Shown: positions 1 through 9,371, counted from the first letter of the stretch. The stretch: 64,000 nucleotides of DNA from Shimia marina (GCF_001458175.1 NZ_CYPW01000006.1:259224-323223), one strand, 5' to 3'. Numbers and translations: made by a program. Notes: generated from the sequence alone by a model not told the origin.

Positions 1-81
1 CGGCAGCGCACAGGCCACAGCGGCCAAAATCCCAATCAACAAGGGCGTCAGGGAAAGGGGGACAAACTCTTCACCACTCAC
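1..81 (-). CDS. Metal ABC transporter permease, second subunit (3' end outside window)
   Basis: Only the first 27 codons are visible. The frame opens with GTG at 79-81, and this codon overlaps the TGA stop of the preceding permease (GTGA). The peptide begins VSGEEFVPLSLTPLLIGI and runs straight into a hydrophobic stretch, as expected for the first membrane helix of a TroD/MntD/SitD-type permease. Position as fourth gene of a solute-binding protein, ATPase, permease, permease operon supports the call. The rest of the gene lies beyond the window edge, so the family assignment rests mainly on context. Confidence 0.7.
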   Translation of the reverse strand, partial: MSGEEFVPLSLTPLLIGILAAVACALP

Positions 82-1283
82 GGTGTCACCTCTCTCGGGC
101 CGCCCATACGGCGGTCGATTTCTTGGATTTGGTCCGGGGTCAGGACCGTTTCGATATCGCGCAGCCCATCATAGAGCGCGGCTGCGCTTTCGAAGGCCTG
201 ATCGCGGCGCACCAGCTGCCAGCGGGTTTCGTCGCGCAGCGCTTTGGCGGCACGCGCTTTGCCGATATCGGTTGGCACCCCATCGGCATGGGCCAACCCA
301 CTGCGCCGCAGCAACCGCATTGTATAGGCCTCATAAATGGGCTGCCCCTGTGCAAGCGCAAGGAGGCCCTGACGCAGATGCACCCGACGCTGAAACCGGC
401 GATGACGGATCACCGCTGCCAAAACGCCGCGACGTGGCGCCAGCAACAGCGACAGCACAAACAGAGCAAAGCTTGTCAACACAATGATGGGGCCAGTTGG
501 CAGCGCAGGCGCACTGGCAGATACGGCCGCGCCGATCCATGAGGCCACCCCACCACACAGCCCTGACACCAGCACCATATGATCCGTACGATCGGTCCAG
601 AACCGGGCGGAGACCGGGGGAATGATCAGCATCGCCACAATCAGAATAAGGCCAACGATTTTCAGACCAATCACTGTTACGGCCAAGGCAAGCGCCATAA
701 TGGCGAGATCCATACGCGCAACATTGATGCCCCGCGCCGCTGCATATTCCGGATCAAAGGCCAGCAGGGTCATGGGACGGCGCAAAATCACAACGGCGAC
801 CAGCGTCAGAGCACCGCCCACAGCAATCACCAGCGCCTCGTTGAACAACATGCCCGCAGTGGCACCCAGCAGAAAGCCTTCCAAACCGGCTGCACGCCCG
901 GATCCCAGACTTTGGATCACCGTCAGCAGGACAATGCCAAACCCAAAGAAGACCGACAGCACAGCGCCGATGGCGGCATCTTCGGACAGGCGGGTGTGTC
1001 GCGTCAGCCAGTTCACACACAAGAGCCCAATCCAAGACGATATGGCGGCCCCCAGCAGCAGACCGGGCAAAGAGCGCCCATCGCCGCCCAGCAAGACCAT
1101 CAGGATGAAGGCCAGCCCCACACCCGGTAGGGTGGCATGGCTGATGGCGTCGCTGACCAGCGCACGCTTGCGTAGGTAGAGGAACGTGCCTGTCACCCCT
1201 GCGGCAATGCCCAGCAGGGTCGCACCAATGGTCACCAGCGTGGCATTATAGCCAAGCTGTAGCGTCAGAGCACTCCACAACAT
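78..1283 (-). CDS. Metal ABC transporter permease with C-terminal winged-helix-like tail (TroC/MntC type)
   Basis: This is an inner-membrane permease of the ABC-3 family that imports manganese, zinc or iron. About eight hydrophobic segments fill residues 10-290, and the first cytoplasmic loop carries the family sequence RKRALVSDAISHATLPGVG. The protein is 401 residues, roughly 110 longer than a plain family member. The extra tail (about 293-401) has a short helical pattern with GKARAAKALRDETRWQ, which resembles a worn DtxR-type winged helix, a fusion known in some TroC-like permeases. The start lies 3 bp after the ATPase stop, and the stop overlaps the next permease, so translation is probably coupled. 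Confidence 0.88.
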   Translation of the reverse strand: MLWSALTLQLGYNATLVTIGATLLGIAAGVTGTFLYLRKRALVSDAISHATLPGVGLAFILMVLLGGDGRSLPGLLLGAAISSWIGLLCVNWLTRHTRLSEDAAIGAVLSVFFGFGIVLLTVIQSLGSGRAAGLEGFLLGATAGMLFNEALVIAVGGALTLVAVVILRRPMTLLAFDPEYAAARGINVARMDLAIMALALAVTVIGLKIVGLILIVAMLIIPPVSARFWTDRTDHMVLVSGLCGGVASWIGAAVSASAPALPTGPIIVLTSFALFVLSLLLAPRRGVLAAVIRHRRFQRRVHLRQGLLALAQGQPIYEAYTMRLLRRSGLAHADGVPTDIGKARAAKALRDETRWQLVRRDQAFESAAALYDGLRDIETVLTPDQIQEIDRRMGGPREVTP

Positions 1284-1286
1284 CGC

Positions 1287-2093
1287 TTAGCCCGCAGCCA
1301 GTTCCAGCTGATCAATCTGGCCTGTTGCCAGTCGCCCGCCATAGGTTTGATTGAGCGTTTCAGGCGTAAAGGCCTCCGTCACACTGCCTTCGGCCATTTT
1401 GCGCGTATTGATCAGGAACACACGGTCAAAATAACTGCGCACCGTGGTCAGATCATGATGCACGGACACCACTGTTTTGCCTTCTGATTTCAATCCTTTG
1501 AGGACCTCAATAATGGCTTTTTCCGTGGCAGCGTCCACACCGGCAAAAGGCTCATCCAGCAGATAAAGATCCGCATTCTGCGCCAGTGCCCGGGCCAGAA
1601 AGACACGCTGTTGCTGGCCGCCGGACAATTGACCAATCTGACGATCCGCAAAATCCGTCATGCCAACCCGCGCAAGGCACGCGAGAGCTTTTTCCTTATG
1701 ATGTCCACGAATGCGCCCCAGCAGGCCCAACTCGCGAGACAGGCCCATGAGCACCACATCAATCACGCGCGTTGGGAAATCCCAGTCAACGCTCGCGCGC
1801 TGTGGCACATAGGCAATCCGGTGACGGGCTGCCTTCAAAGGTTGCCCAAACACCTGCGCCTGCCCGGCCAGAGGGGTGACAATCCCCAAAGCGGCTTTCA
1901 ACAGTGTCGATTTCCCAGCCCCATTGGGCCCAATAATGGCCGTCATGGATCCCTCAACAACGGTCATATCCACAGAAAACACAACTGGTTTCTGTCCGTA
2001 AGACACCGTCATGCCTCTAATTGCCAAAGGACTGTGGGCGGGAAGAGGCGCCGCAGGCACCTCTCCTTTATTTGCAACCAATTCCACGTTCAT
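1287..2093 (-). CDS. Metal ABC transporter ATP-binding protein
   Basis: Cytoplasmic ATPase that powers the metal importer. It shows Walker A (GPNGAGKST), the signature LSGGQQQR, Walker B (LYLLDEP) and the switch histidine (SVHHD) in the normal order. The frame can be extended upstream to 2165, but that would run into the solute-binding protein gene. The ATG at 2091-2093 gives MNVELVANKGE, 268 residues, has an AAGGA ribosome-binding site 8 bases upstream and starts 10 bp after the previous stop, so I chose it. Mn, Zn and Fe cannot be told apart from this subunit. Confidence 0.92.
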   Translation of the reverse strand: MNVELVANKGEVPAAPLPAHSPLAIRGMTVSYGQKPVVFSVDMTVVEGSMTAIIGPNGAGKSTLLKAALGIVTPLAGQAQVFGQPLKAARHRIAYVPQRASVDWDFPTRVIDVVLMGLSRELGLLGRIRGHHKEKALACLARVGMTDFADRQIGQLSGGQQQRVFLARALAQNADLYLLDEPFAGVDAATEKAIIEVLKGLKSEGKTVVSVHHDLTTVRSYFDRVFLINTRKMAEGSVTEAFTPETLNQTYGGRLATGQIDQLELAAG

Positions 2094-2103
2094 CACAGTT
2101 TCC

Positions 2104-3066
2104 TTATGTGCCTGCAGACAGGCGATCGGCCATGCCACGTACAGGGGCGTCTCCGCCAAGTGCACGAGAAATCACGGTGATATTGTGATCAATCATACCC
2201 ACATAGGTGCCTTCATAGGTGCCGTTTTCCCCCATCGCGTCAGAGAACAACTCACCTCCAATCGTCACTTCGTGCCCGCGTGCAGCGGCGCCTTCGACCA
2301 AGGCGCGGATGGAACGGTCAGAGACAGAGCTTTCTACAAACACGGCCCCAATCTGGCGGTCCACCAACATATCCACTAAGGCGCTGATGCGATTCAGACC
2401 GGCTTCGGACTCGGTGGATATGCCTTGAATGCCCATCACCTCAAATCCATAGGCCTGACCAAAATAGCCAAAGGCGTCATGCGCGGTCAGCAGGATACGC
2501 GCATCCTGCGGTACAGATGTAAGGCTCGTCTGCGCATAGTCAGACAGCGCATTGAGATCTGCCAAGAAGGCTTCGGCGTTTTCCGCGAAATATGCGGCTT
2601 GCTCAGGGCGCGCCTGCGTCAAAGCATCTTGTACGCGCTCGGCCACAAACACCCAAAGGCGCGGATCCATCCAGACGTGGGGGTCATATTTGTCGGCATA
2701 GTCATCATGTCCCCGCAGCAGATCACGCGGCAGCGTATCCGTCACCGCCACAACGTTGCCCTTGGCTTCCAGATCGTGGAAGAATTCTTCCATTTGCGCT
2801 TCAAGGTAGAGGCCGTGCCAGAGCACCAGATCCGCCTTGGTCATTGCCAAGATATCCGTGCGGGTCTGACGATAGGCATGCGGATCCACCCCCGGCCCCA
2901 TCAAACCTTTCACATCCACACTGTCGCCGCCAATACGACGCGCCGTGTCTGCAATCATACCGGTGGTCGCCACAACTTTGAGCGCGGTATCCGCTAACAC
3001 GGGCGCGGCTGTGCTTGCCAATGCCGCAAGGGCTGCGGCCATAAAACTTCTGCGGAGGATTCGCAT
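2104..3066 (-). CDS. Metal ABC transporter solute-binding protein (TroA/ZnuA family)
   Basis: Periplasmic metal-binding protein that delivers the ion to the permeases. Residues 1-25 form a signal peptide (MRILRRSFMAAALAALASTA, then an Ala-rich cleavage region). Candidate metal ligands are the histidines of GVDPHAY and DPHVWMDP, the histidine of TAHDAFGYFGQAYG, and an acidic residue in FVESSVSDRS. A third histidine ligand is typical of TroA and ZnuA, while many manganese SitA/PsaA proteins have Glu there, so the metal is uncertain. It is the first gene of the operon and sits behind a Fur-family-like palindrome at 3099-3113. Confidence 0.9.
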   Translation of the reverse strand: MRILRRSFMAAALAALASTAAPVLADTALKVVATTGMIADTARRIGGDSVDVKGLMGPGVDPHAYRQTRTDILAMTKADLVLWHGLYLEAQMEEFFHDLEAKGNVVAVTDTLPRDLLRGHDDYADKYDPHVWMDPRLWVFVAERVQDALTQARPEQAAYFAENAEAFLADLNALSDYAQTSLTSVPQDARILLTAHDAFGYFGQAYGFEVMGIQGISTESEAGLNRISALVDMLVDRQIGAVFVESSVSDRSIRALVEGAAARGHEVTIGGELFSDAMGENGTYEGTYVGMIDHNITVISRALGGDAPVRGMADRLSAGT

Positions 3067-3098
3067 TTTTCACCTATTTACTCGCCTTGAGTTGAATA

Positions 3099-3113
3099 TG
3101 AGAACCATTCTCA
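3099..3113. promoter_or_regulatory. Fur/Mur-type operator before the metal importer operon
   Basis: TGAGAA-CCA-TTCTCA is a perfect inverted repeat (6-bp arms, 3-bp centre) 32 bp upstream of the solute-binding protein start. Its sequence is close to Fur-family boxes. In Rhodobacterales a Fur-like manganese regulator (Mur) commonly controls sit-type operons, so metal repression is the natural reading. A weaker half-like stretch (TTATTCTCAT) follows around 3136-3145. Regulator identity is inferred. Confidence 0.6.
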
Positions 3114-3254
3114 CGTCTGTCAACGCAATTGCGACTTATTCTCATCTTTTAATTGACCACATGATCAAAAATGCGCCTAAACAACATCACAGTACCTTGC
3201 CAAAGCGTCATAAAATGAGGCACTTTGGAGCCTGTTTTTCCGCAACAGGATAGA

Positions 3255-4250
3255 ATGATGCACACGCCCACCACGACTGCCGAAGGGCACCAGCTGCCTA
3301 CCGCGCTGGAACCGCGCAATCCGGGAATGGCACTGGACCTTGACTGGGTGCGCTCTGCGCAGGCCAATACATCCGCCATTGAGCGCCGCGCGAAGACCTT
3401 GCCGGGCCGCCGTTCAGTCAAGAAAGACTATCAGGCCGCATGGCTGTGCAAGGCGATCTCCCTGATTGATCTGACCACATTGTCCGGTGACGACAGCCAA
3501 GGCCGCGTTGAACGGCTTTGCGCCAAGGCGAAACAGCCTGTGCGGGCTGATCTGCTGGAGGCGCTTGGCATGACCGGCCTGACCACCGGCGCGGTCTGTG
3601 TCTATCACGATATGGTCGAAACCGCCGTGGGCGCGCTTCAAGGCTCTGGCATTCCTGTGGCCGCCGTGTCCACGGGCTTCCCGGCGGGCCTGTCCCCCTA
3701 TCACCTGCGCATCGCAGAGATTGGCGAGAGCGTCAAAGCCGGTGCCGAAGAAATCGATATCGTCATCACCCGTCGCCATGTGCTGCAAGGCAACTGGCAA
3801 GCGCTTTATGAGGAAATGTCCGAAATGCGGGCAGCCTGTGGTGACGCTCATGTAAAAGCCATTCTGGCCACTGGTGAATTGGGCACATTGCGCAATGTGG
3901 CCCGCGCGTCTCTGGTGTGTATGATGGCCGGCGCAGATTTCATCAAGACCTCCACCGGCAAGGAAAGCGTGAACGCAACCCTGCCAGTCTCCCTTGTGAT
4001 GATCCGCGCGATCCGTGACTATTATGAGCGCACAGGGTTCCGCGTGGGCTACAAACCGGCGGGCGGCATTTCCAAAGCCAAAGACGCGCTGGTCTACCTC
4101 TCATTGATCAAAGATGAGCTGGGCGATCGCTGGCTGCAGCCCGATCTCTTCCGCTTTGGCGCCTCGTCCCTGCTGGGCGACATTGAGCGCCAGCTTGAGC
4201 ACCATGTCACCGGCCACTATTCGGCCAGCCACCGCCATGCGATGGCGTAA
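3255..4250 (+). CDS. deoC: Deoxyribose-phosphate aldolase
   Basis: Cytoplasmic class I aldolase that splits 2-deoxy-D-ribose 5-phosphate into glyceraldehyde 3-phosphate and acetaldehyde. The Schiff-base lysine lies in IKTSTGKES, the second active-site lysine in GYKPAGGI, and the proton-relay aspartate in EEIDIVI. The protein is 331 residues, with about 60 N-terminal residues before the usual barrel, a long form common in proteobacteria. Two adjacent ATGs (3255 and 3258) follow an AGGA; an in-frame ATG at 3225 lacks a ribosome-binding site. The ALDH16 gene follows after 12 bp, so acetaldehyde can be oxidised by its neighbour. Confidence 0.95.
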   Translation: MMHTPTTTAEGHQLPTALEPRNPGMALDLDWVRSAQANTSAIERRAKTLPGRRSVKKDYQAAWLCKAISLIDLTTLSGDDSQGRVERLCAKAKQPVRADLLEALGMTGLTTGAVCVYHDMVETAVGALQGSGIPVAAVSTGFPAGLSPYHLRIAEIGESVKAGAEEIDIVITRRHVLQGNWQALYEEMSEMRAACGDAHVKAILATGELGTLRNVARASLVCMMAGADFIKTSTGKESVNATLPVSLVMIRAIRDYYERTGFRVGYKPAGGISKAKDALVYLSLIKDELGDRWLQPDLFRFGASSLLGDIERQLEHHVTGHYSASHRHAMA

Positions 4251-4262
4251 GGAGCCGACACA

Positions 4263-6608
4263 ATGACCGTTAAAGAGATTTTTGAGACCATGGACTACGG
4301 CCCCGCCCCTGAAAGTGCCGCTGATGCCTTTGCCTGGATCGTGGACCAGGGCGCAGCCTTTGGACATTTCCTCGACGGCACCTGGACAAAACCACGCAAA
4401 GACTTCCAATCCAAGAACCCCGCCAATGGCGAGACCCTTGCCGATCTGACACAAGCGTCACAGGAAGACATCGACGCAGCTGTGAAAGCTGCACGAAAGG
4501 CGCAACCCAAATGGGAAGGCCTCGGCGGCCATGGCCGCGCCAAATACCTTTATGCGCTCGCCCGCCTGCTGCAAAAACACAGCCGCCTCTTTGCGGTGCT
4601 GGAGACGCTCGACAACGGCAAACCGATCCGCGAAAGCCGGGACATCGACATTCCCCAGGTGCAGCGCCACTTCTACTATCACGCAGGCATGGCCCAGCTG
4701 ATGGAAAGTGAACTGCCCAACGCGCAAGCGCTCGGCGTCTGTGGTCAAATCATCCCGTGGAACTTCCCGCTGCTGATGCTGGCGTGGAAGGTCGCACCTG
4801 CGCTGGCCATGGGCAACACCGTGGTGCTCAAACCCGCCGAATACACCTCGCTGACCGCACTGGCCTTTGCCGACATCTGCCAACAGGCAGGCCTGCCAGC
4901 CGGGGTGGTCAATATCGTCACCGGTGACGGCACGGTGGGTGAGATGATCACCACCCATGAAGACATCGACAAAATCGCCTTCACAGGCTCCACCGAGGTC
5001 GGCAAACGCATCCGCGAAACCACCGCAGGAACGGGCAAATCTCTGACCCTCGAACTGGGCGGCAAATCTGCCTATATCGTCTTTGACGATGCCGATATCG
5101 ACAGTGCGATTGAGGGCCTTGTGGACGCCATCTGGTTCAATCAGGGGCAAGTCTGCTGTGCCGGGTCTCGCTTGCTGGTGCAAGAGGGCATCGCCGAGCG
5201 CTTCCACAGCAAACTCAAAGCCCGCATGGCCACACTGCGCATGGGCAATCCGCTGGACAAATGCATCGATGTGGGTGCGGTTGTGGATCCCACTCAGCTA
5301 CAGAGCATCACCGACATGGTGGATGGTAATACGGATGGCGTTCTCTATCAGGCCCCTGTCACCCTGCCCGTAGAAGGCTGTTTTTATGCCCCTACCCTGA
5401 TCACCGGCCTCGCCCCTTCGTCCAAGCTGATGCAGGAAGAAATCTTCGGGCCCGTGCTTGTCTCCACCACCTTCCGCACCCCAACTGAGGCCGTCGCACT
5501 GGCCAACAACACCCGCTACGGGCTGGCGGCGACCCTGTGGACAGAAAACGTCAATCTGGCGCTGGATATTGCGCCAAAACTGGTGGCCGGAGTGGTGTGG
5601 GTCAATGCAACCAATCTGTTTGACGCCGCCGCTGGCTTTGGCGGCCGTCGAGAAAGCGGCTATGGCCGCGAAGGCGGCTGGGAAGGGCTCTGCGCTTACA
5701 CAAAACCCAAAGGCACAGCCAAAGCGCTCAAACCTGTTGAAGCTTTCTCTGGCGACAAGGGGCCGGTAGATCCGCTGGACCGCACCGCAAAGCTTTATAT
5801 TGGCGGCAAACAGGCGCGCCCTGATGGCGGTTACAGCCAGAACATATATGGCAAAAATGGTGCGCTGTTGGGACAGGTACCAATTGCCAACCGCAAAGAC
5901 CTGCGCAACGCGGTGGAAGCCGCACAGGGCGCAAAAGGCTGGTCCGGCACCACAGGTCATCTGCGCGCGCAAATTCTATACTACATCGCGGAAAATCTCT
6001 CCGCGCGCAAAGAAGAGTTTGCCACACGCGTGAACCTTCTGACCGGCGGAAAGACCGGCGCTGCAGAGGTCGAGACCTCGATCCGCCGCCTTTTCACCTA
6101 TGCCGCCTGGGCAGACAAATATGACGGGCAGGCCCATGGGGTGCCCATTCGCGGCGTTGCACTTGCAATGAAGGAACCCGTTGGGGTGATTGGCGCTTTC
6201 TGTGCAGACGACGCCCCTCTGCTCGGGTTGATCTCTGCCATGGCACCCGCCATCGCGATGGGCAACCGCACAGTGCTTGTGACGTCTGAAGCCTACCCTC
6301 TGGCAGCGACGGATTTCTATCAGGTGCTGGAAACCTCTGATGTCCCCGCTGGCGTGGTCAATATCCTCACCGGCTCTCATGCAGAGCTGGCCACGCCGCT
6401 GGCCGGTCATCTGGATGTCGATGCCGTCTGGTCCTTTTCGTCTTCTCCGCTGTCCCAAGAGATTGAGGCCGCCAGCGCGGGAAATCTCAAACGCACCTGG
6501 GTGAACAATGGATGCGCTCGGGATTGGCTCAGCGCGGAAGGCGAAGGGCACAGCTTCCTGGAGGCTTCAACAGAGGTGAAAAACATCTGGGTGCCTTACG
6601 GAGAATAA
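4263..6608 (+). CDS. Two-domain aldehyde dehydrogenase, ALDH16 type
   Basis: NAD-dependent aldehyde dehydrogenase, probably oxidising acetaldehyde released by DeoC. Domain 1 (about residues 30-485) has the general-base Glu264 in LELGGKS and nucleophile Cys298 in NQGQVCCAG, at the spacing seen in active ALDHs. Domain 2 (about 510-781) repeats the fold (LYIGGKQARPDGGYSQNIYG onward) but lacks both the ELGGK motif and a catalytic cysteine segment and is shorter. This active-plus-inactive arrangement defines ALDH16, whose bacterial form was studied structurally from Loktanella. An AAGGAG precedes the ATG. The substrate is inferred from the deoC neighbour. Confidence 0.92.
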   Translation: MTVKEIFETMDYGPAPESAADAFAWIVDQGAAFGHFLDGTWTKPRKDFQSKNPANGETLADLTQASQEDIDAAVKAARKAQPKWEGLGGHGRAKYLYALARLLQKHSRLFAVLETLDNGKPIRESRDIDIPQVQRHFYYHAGMAQLMESELPNAQALGVCGQIIPWNFPLLMLAWKVAPALAMGNTVVLKPAEYTSLTALAFADICQQAGLPAGVVNIVTGDGTVGEMITTHEDIDKIAFTGSTEVGKRIRETTAGTGKSLTLELGGKSAYIVFDDADIDSAIEGLVDAIWFNQGQVCCAGSRLLVQEGIAERFHSKLKARMATLRMGNPLDKCIDVGAVVDPTQLQSITDMVDGNTDGVLYQAPVTLPVEGCFYAPTLITGLAPSSKLMQEEIFGPVLVSTTFRTPTEAVALANNTRYGLAATLWTENVNLALDIAPKLVAGVVWVNATNLFDAAAGFGGRRESGYGREGGWEGLCAYTKPKGTAKALKPVEAFSGDKGPVDPLDRTAKLYIGGKQARPDGGYSQNIYGKNGALLGQVPIANRKDLRNAVEAAQGAKGWSGTTGHLRAQILYYIAENLSARKEEFATRVNLLTGGKTGAAEVETSIRRLFTYAAWADKYDGQAHGVPIRGVALAMKEPVGVIGAFCADDAPLLGLISAMAPAIAMGNRTVLVTSEAYPLAATDFYQVLETSDVPAGVVNILTGSHAELATPLAGHLDVDAVWSFSSSPLSQEIEAASAGNLKRTWVNNGCARDWLSAEGEGHSFLEASTEVKNIWVPYGE

Positions 6609-6638
6609 CCTCTTCCTACGCACAAGACCTGGACCACC

Positions 6639-6670
6639 CCCTGCCAATTCAATTGGCAGGGTTTTCTTTT
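6639..6670 (+). terminator. Rho-independent terminator after deoC-ALDH16
   Basis: A perfect 11-bp stem, CCCTGCCAATT and AATTGGCAGGG with one base between them (so the innermost pairs open to form the loop), is followed by TTTTCTTTT. It lies 31 bp after the ALDH stop. The remaining bases to 6838 are AT-rich and probably hold the promoter of the chemoreceptor gene. Confidence 0.9.
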
Positions 6671-6838
6671 GAGCATTTCGATAAATAAACCCACCCATTA
6701 GTTGATTAACTAAATAGAGAAACAACCAAATAAATAAACCCCACTTCTATTCTCACTTTTTCAAGGGACCGCCCTTAATCAGACATAAGGATTTTCCACT
6801 TAGAGGTAAGCACAATTACTGCTGAGTGGAGCAAACCA

Positions 6839-8944
6839 ATGAAATTACGACTTGTTATGCTGTTGGTCATCGGCCCTCTGTTCGCCGTTGCCGGTGCATT
6901 CATCTACCATGATATTTCTCATGAGAAAAAAGCTGTCGCAGGGGCGCATGCGACCACACTTCAGGCACAGGAAGGCGCCATTGTCGGAGCCGTCATTCAC
7001 GAATTACAGAAAGAGCGCGGATACTCTGCGGGCTATCTCTCTTCTGCCGGAGTGAATTTTGACAGTGAGCTGTCTCAACAACGCAAAAGCACAGAGAACG
7101 CAATTGATACATACCAGGGCGCAGTTGAGGAGTTAAAAAACAAATACCCTGAGGCCTTTGAAAAAATTGCAGCGGATATTGCAAGGCTGTCTGAGATACG
7201 CACGGCCGTGGACGGCTTTCAGATCACAGTGCCTCAAATGGCAAAATTTTATACAAAAACCATCAATGACATGCTCGATATTTCCCGCCCAACAGGCATT
7301 GCTGGCAATGATAGCCGCCTGATCGCCTTGCTTGCAGCGCGCGCCATGGTGGGGGCGGCGAAAGAAAACGCGGGCCTGGAACGTGCCATGGGGGCCACTG
7401 GCCTTGGCGCGGGCTTTTCTCTGGCCTTACATGACCGCTATGTGTCTCTTGGAGGGGCGCAAAAAGCGCTCCTTAAAGAAACTTCCGGGGCTTTGCCTGG
7501 AGAAGGCTGGCTCGACGAATTGCACGCAACACCGGAATTTCAAGCGATAGAACAGGCGCGAAAAGTGATCTCTGAAGGATATACAGATGGCAATTTCAAT
7601 GGCATGACAGCCCCTGAATGGTTTCAGATATCGACCCGCTGGATTGATCTGTTGCGCGAACGTGAACTCGCCTTTGTGGAGGAAGTCAATACGCTGACCC
7701 ATACCATCGAATCAGAGGCACAGCGCGCCTTTATCCGACTGGCCTTGATTGGTGCCATCGCCACTCTGCTGACGCTGACCTTCGCCGTTATCTCCTTTGA
7801 GCGTATGATCGGTCGCATTCAGTACCTGATCTCAGTAATCCGCAAATTCACCGAAGGGGATTTTAATGTCTATGTCGAAGGCATTGACGGGAAAGACGAG
7901 TTGAGCCGCATGGCCAATGCCGTGTATCATTTCAAACAGGACAGCATTCAAATGCGCAATGATGCAGAGGCCCTCAAGGAAGAGCAGGAACGCATCAAAT
8001 ACGATCAGGACTTTGTTGTGACGGAAATCCGCCAAGGTCTCGCGAAATTGGCCGACGGAGACCTGACACAGCATTTCGAAAAACCCTTCCCTGAGGAATA
8101 CGAGGGGCTACGCCAGGACTTCAACACGACGGCCCATAAACTAAACGACACATTGGTCAGCTTTGCTGAGACCACCAAAAATGTGCGCAACAGCGCATTG
8201 AGCTTCAGCCAATCATCCGAAGACCTGTCTCAGCGGACTGAAAGTCAGGCCACAACTCTGGAGCAAACCGCGAGCGCTCTGAAAGATATCACAGGCAGCG
8301 TGCAGACCGCAGCGAATGGAGCGCGCAACGTGCAAATGACCACGGAGACCGCGAAGAAAGAGGCCACCGATAGCGGTGACATCGTACGCGCCGCTGTCGA
8401 TGCCATGGCCGATATTTCCGCATCTTCGAACGAGATTGGCCAAATTGTCAGCGTCATCGAGGACATCGCTTTTCAAACCAATCTCCTTGCACTGAACGCT
8501 GGTGTGGAAGCCGCCCGGGCAGGCGATGCAGGAAGTGGTTTCGCGGTTGTCGCCTCCGAAGTGCGCGCCTTGGCACAGAAGTCTTCAGGCGCAGCGCGCG
8601 AAATTCAAGATCTGGTTGGTGAAAGCACCAAAAGTGTCAATGCGGGCGTTGATCTTGTTCACAAAACCGGCACCGCTCTGGAGAGCATCGTGCAACGTGT
8701 CACACATATCTCAGATCTGGTGGCAGAAATGGCAGAAGGCACAGCAGAGCAGGCCGCTGGCTTAGGTGAGATCAATAGCGGTGTGTCGCACATTGAAGAG
8801 GTCACACAACACAATGCAACCATGGCACAAGATGTGAACAGCACCTGTACGATTTTGAAAAACCAGGCAGACGCGCTGGAAGGTATGGTGACCCAGTTTT
8901 CTTTGACTGTTTCCAGCCAAGAACGCATGCAATCCGTGGCCTAA
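6839..8944 (+). CDS. Methyl-accepting chemotaxis protein with NIT-type sensor
   Basis: Inner-membrane chemoreceptor. A first membrane helix (about 5-24) is followed by a periplasmic helical sensor (about 30-295) containing HELQKERGYSAGYL, the hallmark of nitrate/nitrite-sensing NIT domains. The second membrane helix is at about 297-321, a HAMP domain at about 322-375, and the signalling domain at about 430-690. The hairpin tip (around 536-580) contains IAFQTNLLALNAGVEAARAG, the site that contacts CheA and CheW. No CheR-binding pentapeptide is seen at the C-terminus. The ATG follows GAGTGGAG. The ligand is inferred from the domain; no other chemotaxis gene lies nearby. Confidence 0.9.
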   Translation: MKLRLVMLLVIGPLFAVAGAFIYHDISHEKKAVAGAHATTLQAQEGAIVGAVIHELQKERGYSAGYLSSAGVNFDSELSQQRKSTENAIDTYQGAVEELKNKYPEAFEKIAADIARLSEIRTAVDGFQITVPQMAKFYTKTINDMLDISRPTGIAGNDSRLIALLAARAMVGAAKENAGLERAMGATGLGAGFSLALHDRYVSLGGAQKALLKETSGALPGEGWLDELHATPEFQAIEQARKVISEGYTDGNFNGMTAPEWFQISTRWIDLLRERELAFVEEVNTLTHTIESEAQRAFIRLALIGAIATLLTLTFAVISFERMIGRIQYLISVIRKFTEGDFNVYVEGIDGKDELSRMANAVYHFKQDSIQMRNDAEALKEEQERIKYDQDFVVTEIRQGLAKLADGDLTQHFEKPFPEEYEGLRQDFNTTAHKLNDTLVSFAETTKNVRNSALSFSQSSEDLSQRTESQATTLEQTASALKDITGSVQTAANGARNVQMTTETAKKEATDSGDIVRAAVDAMADISASSNEIGQIVSVIEDIAFQTNLLALNAGVEAARAGDAGSGFAVVASEVRALAQKSSGAAREIQDLVGESTKSVNAGVDLVHKTGTALESIVQRVTHISDLVAEMAEGTAEQAAGLGEINSGVSHIEEVTQHNATMAQDVNSTCTILKNQADALEGMVTQFSLTVSSQERMQSVA

Positions 8945-9371
8945 AGACGCTTGACTTCGACCAATACCACAATGATTGAGCGGTACTTTCGCCCCATGTT
9001 CGGCCCCAACGACCATTCATGTTTCCTCCCTTGATCTTATCAGCCGCATCCTTTCGATGCGTGTGATTGAGTTACGGTAGGAGATCAATCGCCCCAACTG
9101 GCTTCCATTTATGTCTCCTTCGTTTGGAGGAGATAGCTGGCGTCGATCAGCGCAGTCTGTTGCGCTCACCATCCACAGCGCCTCTTGAAAATTTGAGGTC
9201 ATGAGCGCTCCTCACGCGCCAATTTTACCTCTTTCTTCTAGCCCCCGTTTACCGGCCTCTTTCAACCGACGTGCCCTGGCCGGTCGGCCATATGCACAAC
9301 CTGCTCAGACATTTTAGAGAAGACAGATGGAAAGGTATTGTTCAACGGCAAAGGTCGAGTTTCACCTTCCG
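8945..9371. other. 427-bp gap, no supported gene
   Basis: Between the chemoreceptor stop and the ohrR stop I find no frame with a convincing start, ribosome-binding site and recognisable protein. A 61-codon minus frame (9017-9202) shows no known motif. One inverted repeat, TCTCCT and AGGAGA separated by 8 bases, lies around 9113-9132. I see no clear T-tract terminator for either flanking gene. Confidence 0.5.

Noticed and set aside
5790..6608. Second ALDH domain as a separate pseudogene
   Set aside because: It is in frame with domain 1, without a stop, and the active-plus-inactive pair is the defined ALDH16 layout, so it is part of one protein.
9017..9202. 61-codon minus frame between the chemoreceptor and ohrR
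   Set aside because: No motif and no neighbour linkage; composition does not look coding.
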